From JAVEDQ01 sp963783105 (GTDB taxonomy: Bacteria > Actinomycetota > Actinomycetes > Frankiales > Frankiaceae), in the NCBI GenBank assembly GCA_963783105.1, contig CAWAMI010000004.1:186001-250000 (forward strand): a DNA stretch of 64,000 nt, written 5' to 3'. Position numbers and translations under genes: made by a program. Of this stretch, positions 1 through 7,948 are shown one piece after another (the first letter of the stretch is position 1; each line of letters opens with the position of its first letter). The notes under the pieces were generated by a model, which worked only from the letters and a program-made list of their open reading frames with translations, was not told where the DNA came from and did no database searches.

Positions 1-308
1 AGCGGCTCCGGCGCGTCCGTGACCTCGACCTCCGGCTTGCCCGGGGCAGGTCTGAGCAGGATGACGGCGCCGAGCACGGCCGCGAACAGGAGCGAGGCCT
101 CGATCAGCGTGTCGAAGGCGCGTTGGTCGAAGTTGATCGAGGAGATGACGTTCGGCGTGCGCTCCCGCAGCGAATTGCGGACGGCGGCGTCGCCGTACGG
201 GTGGCTGTCCCGCCCGCTGACGGGCGCGTCCAGCAGCGCGACGATCAGCAGGATGCCGAGGCCGGCGAGGCCGACGACGAGCAGCACGGCGCGGGCGGAG
301 CGTGTCAC
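1..308 (-). CDS. Mrp/Mbh antiporter subunit (MbhE-like), partial
   Basis: The gene begins with GTG at 308 and runs off the left edge; about 102 residues are visible. A single N-terminal membrane helix is followed by the sequence NVISSINFDQRAFDTLIEAS and a second hydrophobic stretch. The phrase 'V-NFD-RAFDTL-E' and the following helix are characteristic of the MbhE-type region of multisubunit Na+/H+ antiporters and membrane-bound hydrogenases. The start overlaps the stop of the upstream subunit in a GTGA junction, so the two are translationally coupled. The protein should sit in the cytoplasmic membrane as part of the Mrp complex. The MnhB, C, D and A subunits would be expected beyond the edge; this is inference. 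Confidence 0.85.
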   Translation of the reverse strand, partial: MTRSARAVLLVVGLAGLGILLIVALLDAPVSGRDSHPYGDAAVRNSLRERTPNVISSINFDQRAFDTLIEASLLFAAVLGAVILLRPAPGKPEVEVTDAPEP

Positions 309-601
309 TCGGCCTCCCGCGCCGCCTGCTCGGTGTCGATCCGGGGCCGGGCGTTGGCGCTCGGCTCGGCCCGGTTGCGGGTCTTGGCGAGGGCGAGCAG
401 CACCATCAGCGGGACGACCGCCGCGCCGACCGCCAGCTGGGCCAGCGCCACGTCCGCGGCCCCGATCGCGACGAAGGTGACCGTCAGGACCAGCCCGTGC
501 ACGCTCAGCACGACGGCCTGGGCCAGGGGTGACCGCGTCGTGAGCACGACGCCGCCGGAGACCGCCACGAGCACGAGCCCGACGGCGAGCAGCACCGTCA
601 C
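305..601 (-). CDS. Antiporter subunit with DUF4040/MbhD-like domain
   Basis: This 98-residue protein consists of about three hydrophobic segments with the pattern AVVLSVHGLVLTVTFVAIGA-ADVALAQLAVGA, which matches the MbhD/DUF4040 region normally found at the C-terminus of MnhA or as a separate subunit. It is predicted to be part of the proton-translocating membrane arm of an Mrp-type cation/proton antiporter. The start is GTG at 601, overlapping the mnhG stop by four bases, and its own stop overlaps the next start. Splitting MnhA-type C-terminal regions into separate small subunits is common in actinobacterial Mrp operons. Confidence 0.83.
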   Translation of the reverse strand: MTVLLAVGLVLVAVSGGVVLTTRSPLAQAVVLSVHGLVLTVTFVAIGAADVALAQLAVGAAVVPLMVLLALAKTRNRAEPSANARPRIDTEQAAREAE

Positions 602-951
602 GAGGTGGGCCCCGAGGGGAGCCCGGGTTCCTCGACGTCCAGGAACTCCGCCGGTGGGTCGTCCGAGCTCAGCGCCGCGCGGGCGGTCACGGTCGTGGCG
701 ATCGGTCCGGTCACGAGCAGGACGACAGCGACGAGCAGCGCCTTGCCGGCGCCGCGTCCGATCCCCTGGTCGACGGCGAGGCCGAGGCAGAGGAGCGGCG
801 CGCCGAGCGTGCCGGCGGGGGCGAGCCCGTGCAGCTGAGCGGGCAGGCCGGGGAGTCGCAGCACCGCGACGCAGCTCAGCAGGACGGTCAACGTGCCGAG
901 GCCGACCAGGACGGCGACGATCACCCCACGAGGGCTGTCGATCGGGGTCAC
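598..951 (-). CDS. mnhG: Na+/H+ antiporter subunit G
   Basis: The GTG start at 951 overlaps the mnhF stop (GTGA). The product of 117 residues has three hydrophobic segments and the MnhG/PhaG hallmark region VLRLPGLPAQLHGLAPAGTL (residues roughly 28-47), in which the family usually has 'lRlpD-y-RlHA-t-a-TLG'. MnhG is a small essential membrane subunit of the seven-subunit Mrp antiporter, which exports Na+ in exchange for protons. Longer readings upstream in this frame lie inside mnhF and can be dismissed. The C-terminal 25 residues are acidic and probably cytoplasmic. Confidence 0.88.
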   Translation of the reverse strand: MTPIDSPRGVIVAVLVGLGTLTVLLSCVAVLRLPGLPAQLHGLAPAGTLGAPLLCLGLAVDQGIGRGAGKALLVAVVLLVTGPIATTVTARAALSSDDPPAEFLDVEEPGLPSGPTS

Positions 952-1202
952 GGCAGCCGCTGGACGAAGCGGAGGAACACCAGCGAGCCTGCGAAGGACA
1001 GCAGCGACAACACGATGGCGAGGTCGAGGTAAACCGATCGATCGTCGCCCACCGCCACGAGGAGCAGCACGAGCGTCACGACGGTTCCGGCCAGCTGCAT
1101 CCCGACGAGCCGCGAGAGCACGCTGCCGACCGCCGCCCGGGCCAGGCACAGCGGCAACCCGACGGCGGTCAGCACGACGGCGAACACGAGCGCGGTGTTC
1201 AC
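948..1202 (-). CDS. mnhF: Na+/H+ antiporter subunit F
   Basis: Starting at GTG 1202 the product is 84 residues with three transmembrane segments. The segment containing VLSRLVGMQLAGTVVTLVLL followed by DDRSVYLDLAIVLSLLSFAG fits the MnhF/PhaF family ('D-ri-aldll-s-i-vll', then 'DiaivyalLsFlgtla'). The start overlaps the mnhE stop in GTGA, and the stop overlaps the mnhG start. A GTG two codons upstream (1208) is an equally possible start. It acts in the membrane as part of the Mrp complex and has no catalytic motif of its own. Confidence 0.88.
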   Translation of the reverse strand: MNTALVFAVVLTAVGLPLCLARAAVGSVLSRLVGMQLAGTVVTLVLLLVAVGDDRSVYLDLAIVLSLLSFAGSLVFLRFVQRLP

Positions 1203-1660
1203 TCGCACACCTCCTGCGGTAGCCGTCGGCTCGTCCCCGGCTGTTCGTGCAGGAGCAGCCGGGAGCCGTTGATGGTCGCGACGTAGCTGCCGGGGGCGAG
1301 ACCGAGGACGACGACGGCGAGCGCGCGACGGCCGGCGGCGCGCCGCGGTCCTTCCTGCGGCAGGGTCACCTCGCGCAGCGACCCGGCGGCGCGCTGCTCG
1401 GGCGAGCCGACCAGCAGCCGGGCGAGACGAACCGTGTCGGCGACGGTGCTGGGGACGGCGTGGACGAACCACCGCAGCCACCGCGGGTCGAGGGCGTACC
1501 GCTCCTGCATCGTGTCGTGCGCCAGCAGCGCGGCGAGGGCGGACACCGCCGAGCAGCCCAGGCCGACCAGGAGGTACGCGACGTCGGTGCTGCTGACGAG
1601 CAGGAACCACAGCGCCAGCAGGAACACCCACCAGAGGACAAAACGGCGGGCGCCATGCAC
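1199..1660 (-). CDS. mnhE: Na+/H+ antiporter subunit E
   Basis: This 153-residue protein opens with two hydrophobic helices (WWVFLLALWFLLVSSTDVAY and the following alanine-rich segment) and continues with a soluble region ending in 'GLAPGSYVATINGSRLLLHE', matching the MnhE/PhaE family ending ('PGT--vd-d-----vH-l'). It is the first gene of the minus-strand operon, so the promoter should lie in the 86-base gap towards the divergent ychJ-like gene. The start used is GTG at 1660. Subunit E is needed for assembly and transport by Mrp antiporters; the role is taken from the family. Confidence 0.86.
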   Translation of the reverse strand: MHGARRFVLWWVFLLALWFLLVSSTDVAYLLVGLGCSAVSALAALLAHDTMQERYALDPRWLRWFVHAVPSTVADTVRLARLLVGSPEQRAAGSLREVTLPQEGPRRAAGRRALAVVVLGLAPGSYVATINGSRLLLHEQPGTSRRLPQEVCE

Positions 1661-1746
1661 GCCCGCACTCTGGCAACTGTGCGTAGCGAGCGCGAGGCGA
1701 CGCGCCGGGCCGCATCTCGGGGTTCGGCGGGGGGCAGAATCGGTCC

Positions 1747-2142
1747 GTGCCGGACGCCTGCCCCTGCGGCTCCCTGCAGCCCTACGAGGCCTGCTGCGGA
1801 CGCTTCCACCGCGGGCAACCGGCGCCGAGCGCCGAGGCGCTCATGCGGTCCCGGTACAGCGCGTTCGCGGTCGGTGACGAGGGCTATCTCCTCGAGACGT
1901 GGCACCCCTCGACACGCCCCGACACGCTCCACCTCGACCCCGCGCAGCGCTGGACGGGGCTGCAGGTCGTGCGGACCCGTGGAGGGGGTCTGTTCGACGG
2001 CACGGGGGTCGTCGAGTTCCGGGCGCACTACGTGGTCGAGCGGCGCGGTGTCGGCCGGCGCGATGCGGAGCTGCGCGAGACCAGCCGGTTCGCCCGCGAG
2101 AACGGCCGGTGGTTCTACGTCGGGCCGCTGTCGCTCGACTGA
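1747..2142 (+). CDS. YchJ-like UPF0225 protein with SEC-C motif
   Basis: The 131-residue product starts with a compact SEC-C zinc motif (CPCGSLQPYEACCGRFH, cysteines near residues 5, 7 and 16-17), followed by the YchJ domain signature 'AEALMRSRYSAFAVGDEGYL-ETWHPSTRP'. The C-terminal half is an NTF2-like fold ending in 'ENGRWFYVGP'. The GTG start at 1747 is preceded by a GGGGGCAG ribosome-binding stretch. Function of the family is unknown; SEC-C modules bind zinc and are often involved in protein-protein contacts. The 3' end overlaps the convergent methyltransferase gene by 28 bases. Confidence 0.9.
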   Translation: MPDACPCGSLQPYEACCGRFHRGQPAPSAEALMRSRYSAFAVGDEGYLLETWHPSTRPDTLHLDPAQRWTGLQVVRTRGGGLFDGTGVVEFRAHYVVERRGVGRRDAELRETSRFARENGRWFYVGPLSLD

Positions 2143-2840
2143 GCGGCGGACTGAGCGGCGAACCGAGCGGTGCCGAACCGAGCGGTGCCGGGCTTGGCAG
2201 CCGTCAGCACGACGTACACGCCCCCGCGTGTCGTCTCGCTCGTGACGTCGGACAGCCCCGCGCGGGTCAGCTCGGAGCGCACCTCGTCGACGTCCCGGAC
2301 CCGGTGCTCGTGCCGGATCGTCGCGGGGTTGGTCCGCTGACGCGTCGGGTCGGGGAAGCCGACGGCGACGCGACCGCCGGGGGCGAGCACCCGGGAGACG
2401 GAGGCGAACGCGGCGGCGAGGTCCTCGAAGTGGTGGATGGTGTTGACCGTCATCACCGCGTCGAGGCTGCCGTCGGGAAGCGGCAGGTCGGTGACCGACG
2501 CCTGGTGCAGGCGCAGCCGCCCCTGCCGCACCGCCGAGCGGAACTGCAGGCGGGCGCGCCGGATCGTCAGGTCGGAGATCTCGACGCCGTGCACCGTGCC
2601 CGTCGGACCCACGGCGTCGAGCAGCAGCCCCAGTCCGAGCCCGCCGCCGTAGCCGATGTCTGCCACCCGGTGTCCGCGTCCGATGTGCAGGGCGGCCGCC
2701 GCCGTCGTGATGATCTGCCGATGCAGCCGGTTCAGGGCCGGGGTCGCCACCCAGCCCATCGCCCCCTGCTGGAAGCCGAGCTGCGGCCCGAGCATGGTGA
2801 TCGTGCGGGTGCGAAGACGTCCTCGGACGGCGCTCAGCAT
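2115..2840 (-). CDS. Class I SAM-dependent methyltransferase
   Basis: The 241-residue protein has the Rossmann-type SAM-binding motif I 'VADIGYGGGLGLGL' near residue 60, an acidic motif II region around 'VHGVEISDLTI', and 'SVTDLPLPDGSLDAVMTVNT' leading to 'HFEDLAAAFASVSRVLAPGG', the usual UbiE/Mt-11 type core. The substrate cannot be predicted. Its start overlaps the end of the upstream gene by seven bases, so the two are probably co-transcribed. The last 20 residues (GTARFGTARFAAQSAAQSS) come from two short tandem duplications at 2140-2200 and read into the 3' end of the convergent ychJ-like gene; this tail is probably not part of the fold. Confidence 0.85.
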   Translation of the reverse strand: MLSAVRGRLRTRTITMLGPQLGFQQGAMGWVATPALNRLHRQIITTAAAALHIGRGHRVADIGYGGGLGLGLLLDAVGPTGTVHGVEISDLTIRRARLQFRSAVRQGRLRLHQASVTDLPLPDGSLDAVMTVNTIHHFEDLAAAFASVSRVLAPGGRVAVGFPDPTRQRTNPATIRHEHRVRDVDEVRSELTRAGLSDVTSETTRGGVYVVLTAAKPGTARFGTARFAAQSAAQSSDSGPT

Positions 2841-3625
2841 GATCCGAGCGTAGAGACCGGACGATCCGAGGGTGGGCGCTTTGCCGCAGCCGGGCCCAGG
2901 GCCGCGCGACGTCCCCGCGCGGGGGCCAGGACGGCCCCGACTCCGTCTCCGAGTTCGAGAGCGCTGAGGTCGAGGCCAGCGAGATCGAGGTCGGAGGATC
3001 CGCGCGAGTCCGGCCGCAGCGCCGACACGGGGACGTTCGCGAGCATGGCCAGTCCGACGAGTTCGTCCGCGCGGCCGGGGTCCGTCGGCGAGCCCACGAG
3101 CAGTTGCGCCGCCGCCGACGAGCCGACGGCATCACGCACCGCATCGATCCCGACGACCACCGAGCCGGCCGCCCCCGGTCGGGACGCAGAGAGCGGACTC
3201 CTCGGCCGCGGCACGAGGCCCGGGGCCCGTGACTGTCCCTCCGGCACGCGCCGCTGCTGCCAGCGCAGGTAGGGGAGGAGGTGCGGCCAGGCTCCCGCCA
3301 CGGCGAGGTCGGGTTCGGCGAAGCCCTCCAGCTCCGCGGTGAAGCGGAGGCGGCCTCCTCCAGCCCAGGCAGCGAGTGCGCAGTCCGGGCGCGCCGGCTC
3401 GGCCACGAGCCGGTCGAGGGCGCTGAGGTCGGCGATGGACACCCCCTGCAGGGCGAGTCCGGACCGGAGTGGCCCCCACCGCGACATCCGGTCCTGGGTC
3501 TCGTCCGAGCGCGACCCGGTGTTGATGTACACGGAGACGATCGGCGAATCGAGCCCCAGTAGTTGCGTCATCGGGTCACTGAGATCCGCTCGTTCCTGCA
3601 CCAGGAGTCGCACGTCTGCCTCCAC
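2834..3625 (-). CDS. Vms1/eRF1-like (baeRF, Rv2629-type) protein, short form
   Basis: The 263-residue protein begins with 'PIVSVYINTGSRSDETQDRM-RW--LR--L', which resembles the N-terminus of the bacterial release-factor-like family typified by Mycobacterium Rv2629. The C-terminal part ('DAVGSSAAAQLLVGSPTDPG', 'LVGLAMLANVPVSAL', 'DGVGAVLAPARG') resembles the end of that family. At 263 residues it is clearly shorter than the roughly 370 usual, so a central portion looks missing or reduced. The family is thought to act in ribosome rescue or hibernation; that role is known only for some members and is not shown here. Start ATG/GTG choice at 3625 is uncertain. Confidence 0.55.
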   Translation of the reverse strand: MEADVRLLVQERADLSDPMTQLLGLDSPIVSVYINTGSRSDETQDRMSRWGPLRSGLALQGVSIADLSALDRLVAEPARPDCALAAWAGGGRLRFTAELEGFAEPDLAVAGAWPHLLPYLRWQQRRVPEGQSRAPGLVPRPRSPLSASRPGAAGSVVVGIDAVRDAVGSSAAAQLLVGSPTDPGRADELVGLAMLANVPVSALRPDSRGSSDLDLAGLDLSALELGDGVGAVLAPARGRRAALGPAAAKRPPSDRPVSTLGSC

Positions 3626-3706
3626 CGCTTTCCGTCATCCCTGACGGGATCGCAACCTGCCCGAGGTTCGATGCCGTGCTCTAGAGGCGAAGGTCCGTGC
3701 GCCGTT

Positions 3707-4927
3707 TCAGACCGAGGTGAGGACGACGTCGACCACGTTGGTGTCGGCGTGCCAGTAGAGGTGGCCGTGCTGGAAGTCGCTCCGGCGGCCGTTCGCGTAG
3801 GAGTACTCGTCGCTCGTCGGGAACCCGAGGGGGCCGGCTTCGGCTCCCATCGACGCCCACGTCGCCCGGATCCTGCCGTGCACCTCATGGGCGCCGGTCG
3901 ACCGGCTCCAGAAGACGGAGCCGCGCCGGAAGTGGTTGTAGCGACCCTGACGGTTTCCCGTGGGCGATTCGTCGGTCGTCGGGTATCCGAGCAGACCCGC
4001 GGTCGAGTCGAGACGCTGGTACTCGTCGAGGATCGCGCCGTGGACCGACCACGCTCCGGACGGCCCGGACCAGTACATGCGCCCGCTGCGGAACAGCTGC
4101 CAGCGCCCGTCCGGCAGCCCGAGTTCCACGGTCCGTGGGACGCCCAGGACGCTGCGCATGCCCCCGAGCTGCGCGTAGTGGGCGCCGATCAGCCCGTAGG
4201 TCATCGTCTGGGCGAGTGTCGTGAAGCCGTACCCGCGTGCGCGCAACTGCCGGATCACCTCGGGAAGTGCAGCCGGGTCCGTCGAGGTCGGGTTGGGGTG
4301 CATGAGGATGATCGAGCCCGGCCGGACCTCGTTCAGAACGGTGGAGACCACGGACGACACCGGCCATCCCCGCCAGCCGTTCGAGTCGACGTTCCAGAGC
4401 ACGTCGAGGTAGTAGCCGTGCGCGGCGAGGGAGTCGTCCACGGCCGCGCTGCGCCCGCCGTAGGGCGGCCGGAACCATCCCGCGCTGGTCAGGCCGAGGC
4501 CGTTGAGCTGGCGCTCGGTGCTGTCGAGCTGGTCGTAGAGCTGGGGACGGCTGAGGTAGCGGACGTCCGGATGGTTCCAGGTGTGGTTCATGATCTGGTG
4601 ACCGTCGCGGGCGATCCGCTGCACGACGCTCGGGAAGTTGCTGGCGAACTGGCCGTTGACCGCGAAGGCCGCGGAAATGTGGTTCGCGGCGAGGATGTCC
4701 AGGACCTGCACGGTTTTGACGTAGTCGCCGTTGAGATCGAAGGTGAGCGTGACGGTGGGCCGCGCTGTGTCGCCCCCGTAGACGGCGGCGGCGCGGGACG
4801 GCGGCACGTCCGGCGCGCAGCCCGCGAACAGCAGAAGGGGCGTCAGAGCGAGCAGCACCCGATGACGACGTCGGGCGGCGCGGCGCGGTGCCCCCACTGC
4901 TCGGAGGATTCTCCGCGGTCCGTGCAT
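3707..4927 (-). CDS. Polysaccharide deacetylase lipoprotein with LGFP repeats
   Basis: From ATG 4927 the 406-residue product has a basic N-terminus, a hydrophobic stretch and a lipobox LFAGC (Cys37), so it is predicted to be an exported lipoprotein. The NodB domain follows: 'TVTLTFDLNGD' as motif 1, the metal-binding 'NHTWNHPD' as motif 2, 'WFRPPYGG' as motif 3 and 'ILMHPNPT' as motif 5. Motif 1 is unusual because the TFDDG of the family is TFDLNGD. The C-terminal 150 residues contain three LGFP-type repeats ('GLLGYPTTDE', 'GPLGFPTSDEY'), which anchor proteins to mycolate or other cell-wall layers in actinobacteria. A longer reading from 5071 exists but adds an unlikely N-terminus. Confidence 0.87.
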   Translation of the reverse strand: MHGPRRILRAVGAPRRAARRRHRVLLALTPLLLFAGCAPDVPPSRAAAVYGGDTARPTVTLTFDLNGDYVKTVQVLDILAANHISAAFAVNGQFASNFPSVVQRIARDGHQIMNHTWNHPDVRYLSRPQLYDQLDSTERQLNGLGLTSAGWFRPPYGGRSAAVDDSLAAHGYYLDVLWNVDSNGWRGWPVSSVVSTVLNEVRPGSIILMHPNPTSTDPAALPEVIRQLRARGYGFTTLAQTMTYGLIGAHYAQLGGMRSVLGVPRTVELGLPDGRWQLFRSGRMYWSGPSGAWSVHGAILDEYQRLDSTAGLLGYPTTDESPTGNRQGRYNHFRRGSVFWSRSTGAHEVHGRIRATWASMGAEAGPLGFPTSDEYSYANGRRSDFQHGHLYWHADTNVVDVVLTSV

Positions 4928-5122
4928 GACGACCCCCAGCCCCGACGTCGAGCCGTGGCCCGGCCCGCGCTGCGACGGATGCTGCTGCTGCGCGGTGGCG
5001 CCCCGCCAGGGACCTCTGTCTCGGGTCGTGGGACCGAAGTCTGGGGCGGACCCGGTCGAGGCATCCGACACGGCGCAAGGCTGGGCTGGGTCGGTCGGGA
5101 GCGGGTCGGGGGAACTCCCCGG

Positions 5123-5593
5123 TCAGGGCGTGCGGCTCCCCATGTTTCGCCCGAGCAGCGAGTGGAGCCGCTCGAGGCTGTCCGACCAACCCCCGCGGTG
5201 CAGGGCCAGGCGCTCGTCGGTGGCGAAAGGCTGCTGGAGGAGTCTCACTTCGCACCCGTCGCCGCTCGCTCGGAGGGTCAGGGTCACGACGTTCTCCTGA
5301 TCGTCGGGAGTGGGCTCCTCGTAGCGGAACGTGTAGACGAGGCGGTGTGGGGGCGCGACCTCGATGAACTGACCGCCCAGGTGAAACGGCTCGGCACCGG
5401 GCGGATGCGCCTCGTAGCGGTAGGACCCGCCGACCGTCGGCTCCATCAGCAAGACGGTCGTGGTGAGTCCGCGCGGTCCCCACCAGCGCGCCACCGCGCG
5501 GGGATCCGTCATCGCGGCGAAGACGCGTTCGGGCGGTGCGTCAATGGTGTGGCTCAGCTCCAGAACCAGGGGAGTTTGCTGCACCTCGATCAT
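5123..5593 (-). CDS. SRPBCC (AHSA1-like) domain protein
   Basis: The 156-residue protein has the AHSA1/activator-of-Hsp90 type START fold: N-terminal 'LELSHTIDAPPERVFAAMTD' followed by 'RWWGPRG', a central 'GGSYRYEAHPPGAE' strand, 'PHRLVYTFRYEE', and the C-terminal helix 'GGWSDSLERLHSLLG'. Family members bind hydrophobic ligands or act as stress or toluene-tolerance proteins; the ligand here is unknown. It is preceded by a good ribosome-binding site (GGAAGGAGATG region at 5594-5605). It stands alone between the deacetylase and the TPR-like regulator, both on the same strand but separated by 90 to 195 bases. Confidence 0.88.
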   Translation of the reverse strand: MIEVQQTPLVLELSHTIDAPPERVFAAMTDPRAVARWWGPRGLTTTVLLMEPTVGGSYRYEAHPPGAEPFHLGGQFIEVAPPHRLVYTFRYEEPTPDDQENVVTLTLRASGDGCEVRLLQQPFATDERLALHRGGWSDSLERLHSLLGRNMGSRTP

Positions 5594-5683
5594 CTCCTTC
5601 CCCCGGGGCGGCGAGCAGTGTGCCGCGTGTCGCGCCCGTCGTCACGCTGCCCGGGGCCCTCGACCGGGCGGTGAGGCCCCTCT

Positions 5684-7480
5684 TCAGAGCACCCAGCGGA
5701 CCGGGCGGCCGGGGTCCGGTTCGTAGCGGCAGACCGTGCCCGTCCGCACCGTGTCGTGCAGCAACCGCGCGAGCCCGGGGTCTGCGTCCCCGATCCGCTC
5801 GATGGCCGCGGCGATCGCCTTCCGGACCGCGACCCGGGCGCGCTCGCTCGTCCCGCCGGTGGTGCGTTCGCGACCGGCGAGCCCGACCGCCGAGCGCAGC
5901 TCGGCGAGCAGCGCCTCGCGTTCCGATTGCAGGCGCTCGACGCGGGCGGCGGCCGACCAGGACTGCGCCTCGTCGAGTTCGGCGTCGATGTCGGCCAGCC
6001 GCCGCCGGTAGGCGGCCAGCGCCCGCCGGTCGAGCACCTCCGTCCCCGCCTCGGGCGGCGGCCCGGCCCGGGGGTGCCCGGCGACGGCGTCCGAGAGGTC
6101 GAGGGCGCCGACGTCGGCCTCGGGTCGTTGCAGCAGCAGGCGCAGGTAGTGCAGGCCCTTCATGTCCCGGACCATGCCGATGGCGCCTTCCCGGCCGACC
6201 CACCAGATGCCGTCGGTCCCCGGGCGGAGATGCACGACGTCCGGACGTGACGGAGCGGGCCGAGCGGGCAGCCGTCGCAGCCACCACGTCGCGCCCATCC
6301 GCTCGTACGCGCCGGCCGCCGACTCCCTCCGGGCCGCGGCCTCGGCGTCCCGCCCGAGCAGTGCGGCAGCGCGGTAGAGGTAGTCGTCGACGACCCCGTC
6401 GAACGCGACGCCGCCGGCGTTCACCACCCCTCGCCCCGCGTACGGCTCGAGCAGGCCGCGGGCGATCTCGGCCAGCTCGTCCACACCGGTCTCGACGGCG
6501 ACCTCGACGAGGCAGGTCATCGAGAGCAGCCAGTCGGAGTCGCGCGGGATACTCCCGAAGTCGGGGCCGGCGAGCTGTCGGAGCAGCGCCCGCGCGCGGT
6601 CCGGCTGGTCCGCGGCGGCCCACAGCGTCGCGGCCTCCGCCGTGATCGAGATGACCCCCTCGCGGGTCCCGAAGCTCTCGTACAGCTCGGCCTCGCGGAC
6701 CAGCCCGCCAACGTCCCCGGCCTGCCTCGCGATGTGCGCCCCGAGGCTGCGGACGATGGCATACGTGTCGGCCTCCGCCGCCTCCGTCCCCGCTGCCGAC
6801 GCCTCGCGCAGCGCGTCCCGGGCGCCGTCGAGATCGGAGGTCAGCAGGGCGAACATTCCCCGTCGCGAGGCGGCGAAGAACCGCACCCGCGCCGAGCCCG
6901 ACTCGTCGGCGAGCACGTCGAGCGAGCGCAGCTGACGGCGCACGGCGGTCACGTCGAGCGCCTCGAGCGCCGTGGTCAGGCGCCAGAGGTGGGCGGACAG
7001 GCGCGCCTCGACGTCCGGGAGGTGTGCGACGACGTTCTCCAGCCGCGCCGTGACGCGGATCCGCTCGTCGAGGTCGTCCGGACCCCAGTGGACGAGCAGT
7101 TCCGCGTCCAGGGCCGCGGCGAGCAGGGGCGCGTCGTCCGTCGCCTCGGCGAACGCCAGCCCCTCCGCCGCGAAGGCGATGGCCCGGTCGGGGTCGCCTC
7201 CGTAGGCCCAGGTGCGTGCGACGGCGACGGCCAGTCGCGCCCGCTGCTCGCCGTCGGCGAGCATGTAGGCCTCGTGCAGAAAGGCCGGCACCCGCCCCGG
7301 GATCGTTCCGAACCTCTGCGTCGCGGCGAGCTCCAGCGCGGCCGTGGTCATCCCGTCGAGATCACCCGTGGCGCGAGCGGCGTCGTACGCGCGGACGAGG
7401 TCCGCCCGGCCGGCACCGCGCGGACCGGGCACCGGCGTCAGGGTCGGTGCGCGTGCGGAGCGACCAGGCGGGCCCGTCAC
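5684..7480 (-). CDS. TPR-like protein with regulator-type C-terminal domain
   Basis: The 598-residue protein is largely alpha-helical and alanine/leucine/arginine rich over residues 25-400, with repeating 'A--L---G----A---' spacing typical of TPR or MalT-like superhelices. Residues about 410-460 contain 'IWWVGREGAIGMVRDMKGLH', a small domain seen at the C-terminus of many actinobacterial AAA/LuxR-like regulators and of adenylate-cyclase-associated proteins, followed by a coiled-coil helix pair (RRLADIDAELDEAQSW to LQSEREALLAELRSAVGL). No Walker A motif, LuxR HTH or cyclase domain is present, so this may be a stand-alone sensor or effector part of such regulators. Function unknown. Confidence 0.7.
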   Translation of the reverse strand: MTGPPGRSARAPTLTPVPGPRGAGRADLVRAYDAARATGDLDGMTTAALELAATQRFGTIPGRVPAFLHEAYMLADGEQRARLAVAVARTWAYGGDPDRAIAFAAEGLAFAEATDDAPLLAAALDAELLVHWGPDDLDERIRVTARLENVVAHLPDVEARLSAHLWRLTTALEALDVTAVRRQLRSLDVLADESGSARVRFFAASRRGMFALLTSDLDGARDALREASAAGTEAAEADTYAIVRSLGAHIARQAGDVGGLVREAELYESFGTREGVISITAEAATLWAAADQPDRARALLRQLAGPDFGSIPRDSDWLLSMTCLVEVAVETGVDELAEIARGLLEPYAGRGVVNAGGVAFDGVVDDYLYRAAALLGRDAEAAARRESAAGAYERMGATWWLRRLPARPAPSRPDVVHLRPGTDGIWWVGREGAIGMVRDMKGLHYLRLLLQRPEADVGALDLSDAVAGHPRAGPPPEAGTEVLDRRALAAYRRRLADIDAELDEAQSWSAAARVERLQSEREALLAELRSAVGLAGRERTTGGTSERARVAVRKAIAAAIERIGDADPGLARLLHDTVRTGTVCRYEPDPGRPVRWVL

Positions 7481-7510
7481 GGCGGAGATCGTAGGACCAT
7501 CGGCGAGGGG

Positions 7511-7948
7511 TCAGGGCCGGATCAGCCGCACCGACGCCGCGTGCTGGGCGACGCGAGCCCGATCCCAGTCACCGGTGCAGTAGACCGCCAGATCGACGAT
7601 GCCGCGGTCGCCGACGTCGGCCCGGACGAGCTCGCGGGAGTGCCAGCGCTCGCCGTCGGCCTCCCAGTCCTCCTCGATCTCGAGCACGAAGCCCGTCGGG
7701 GTCGGGTCGAACCGCCGCTCCGTCACGCACGACGGATCCGCATGGCCGGCGAGACGGAGGGCCACAGCCGCTTCGACGCCCTCTGCCTGCCGCCGCCACC
7801 GCGGCGTGGTGAAGTCGCAGAAGACGTCGGAGGCGAACAGGTGGGGCGTCGGCTCCCGCGTCTCGAGGAAGTCGATGAAGTCGTCCGCCAGCGCGCGGGC
7901 GTTGATGGGCACCCGGTCGACGGCAGGGTTGCGGGCGGCGGCCGTCAC
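7511..7948 (-). CDS. SnoaL/NTF2-like protein
   Basis: From GTG 7948 the 145-residue product shows the NTF2-like pattern: an N-terminal helix 'ADDFIDFLETREPTPHLFAS' followed by 'DVFCDFTTPRWR', a middle strand 'GFVLEIEEDWEADGERWHSR' and the final strands 'RGIVDLAVYCTGDWD'. The start overlaps the cupin gene's stop (GTGA), so the pair forms a two-gene operon. SnoaL-like proteins are cyclases, isomerases or carriers of small hydrophobic ligands; no catalytic residues can be assigned. Pairing with a cupin suggests small-molecule binding or turnover, which is inference only. Confidence 0.78.
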   Translation of the reverse strand: MTAAARNPAVDRVPINARALADDFIDFLETREPTPHLFASDVFCDFTTPRWRRQAEGVEAAVALRLAGHADPSCVTERRFDPTPTGFVLEIEEDWEADGERWHSRELVRADVGDRGIVDLAVYCTGDWDRARVAQHAASVRLIRP

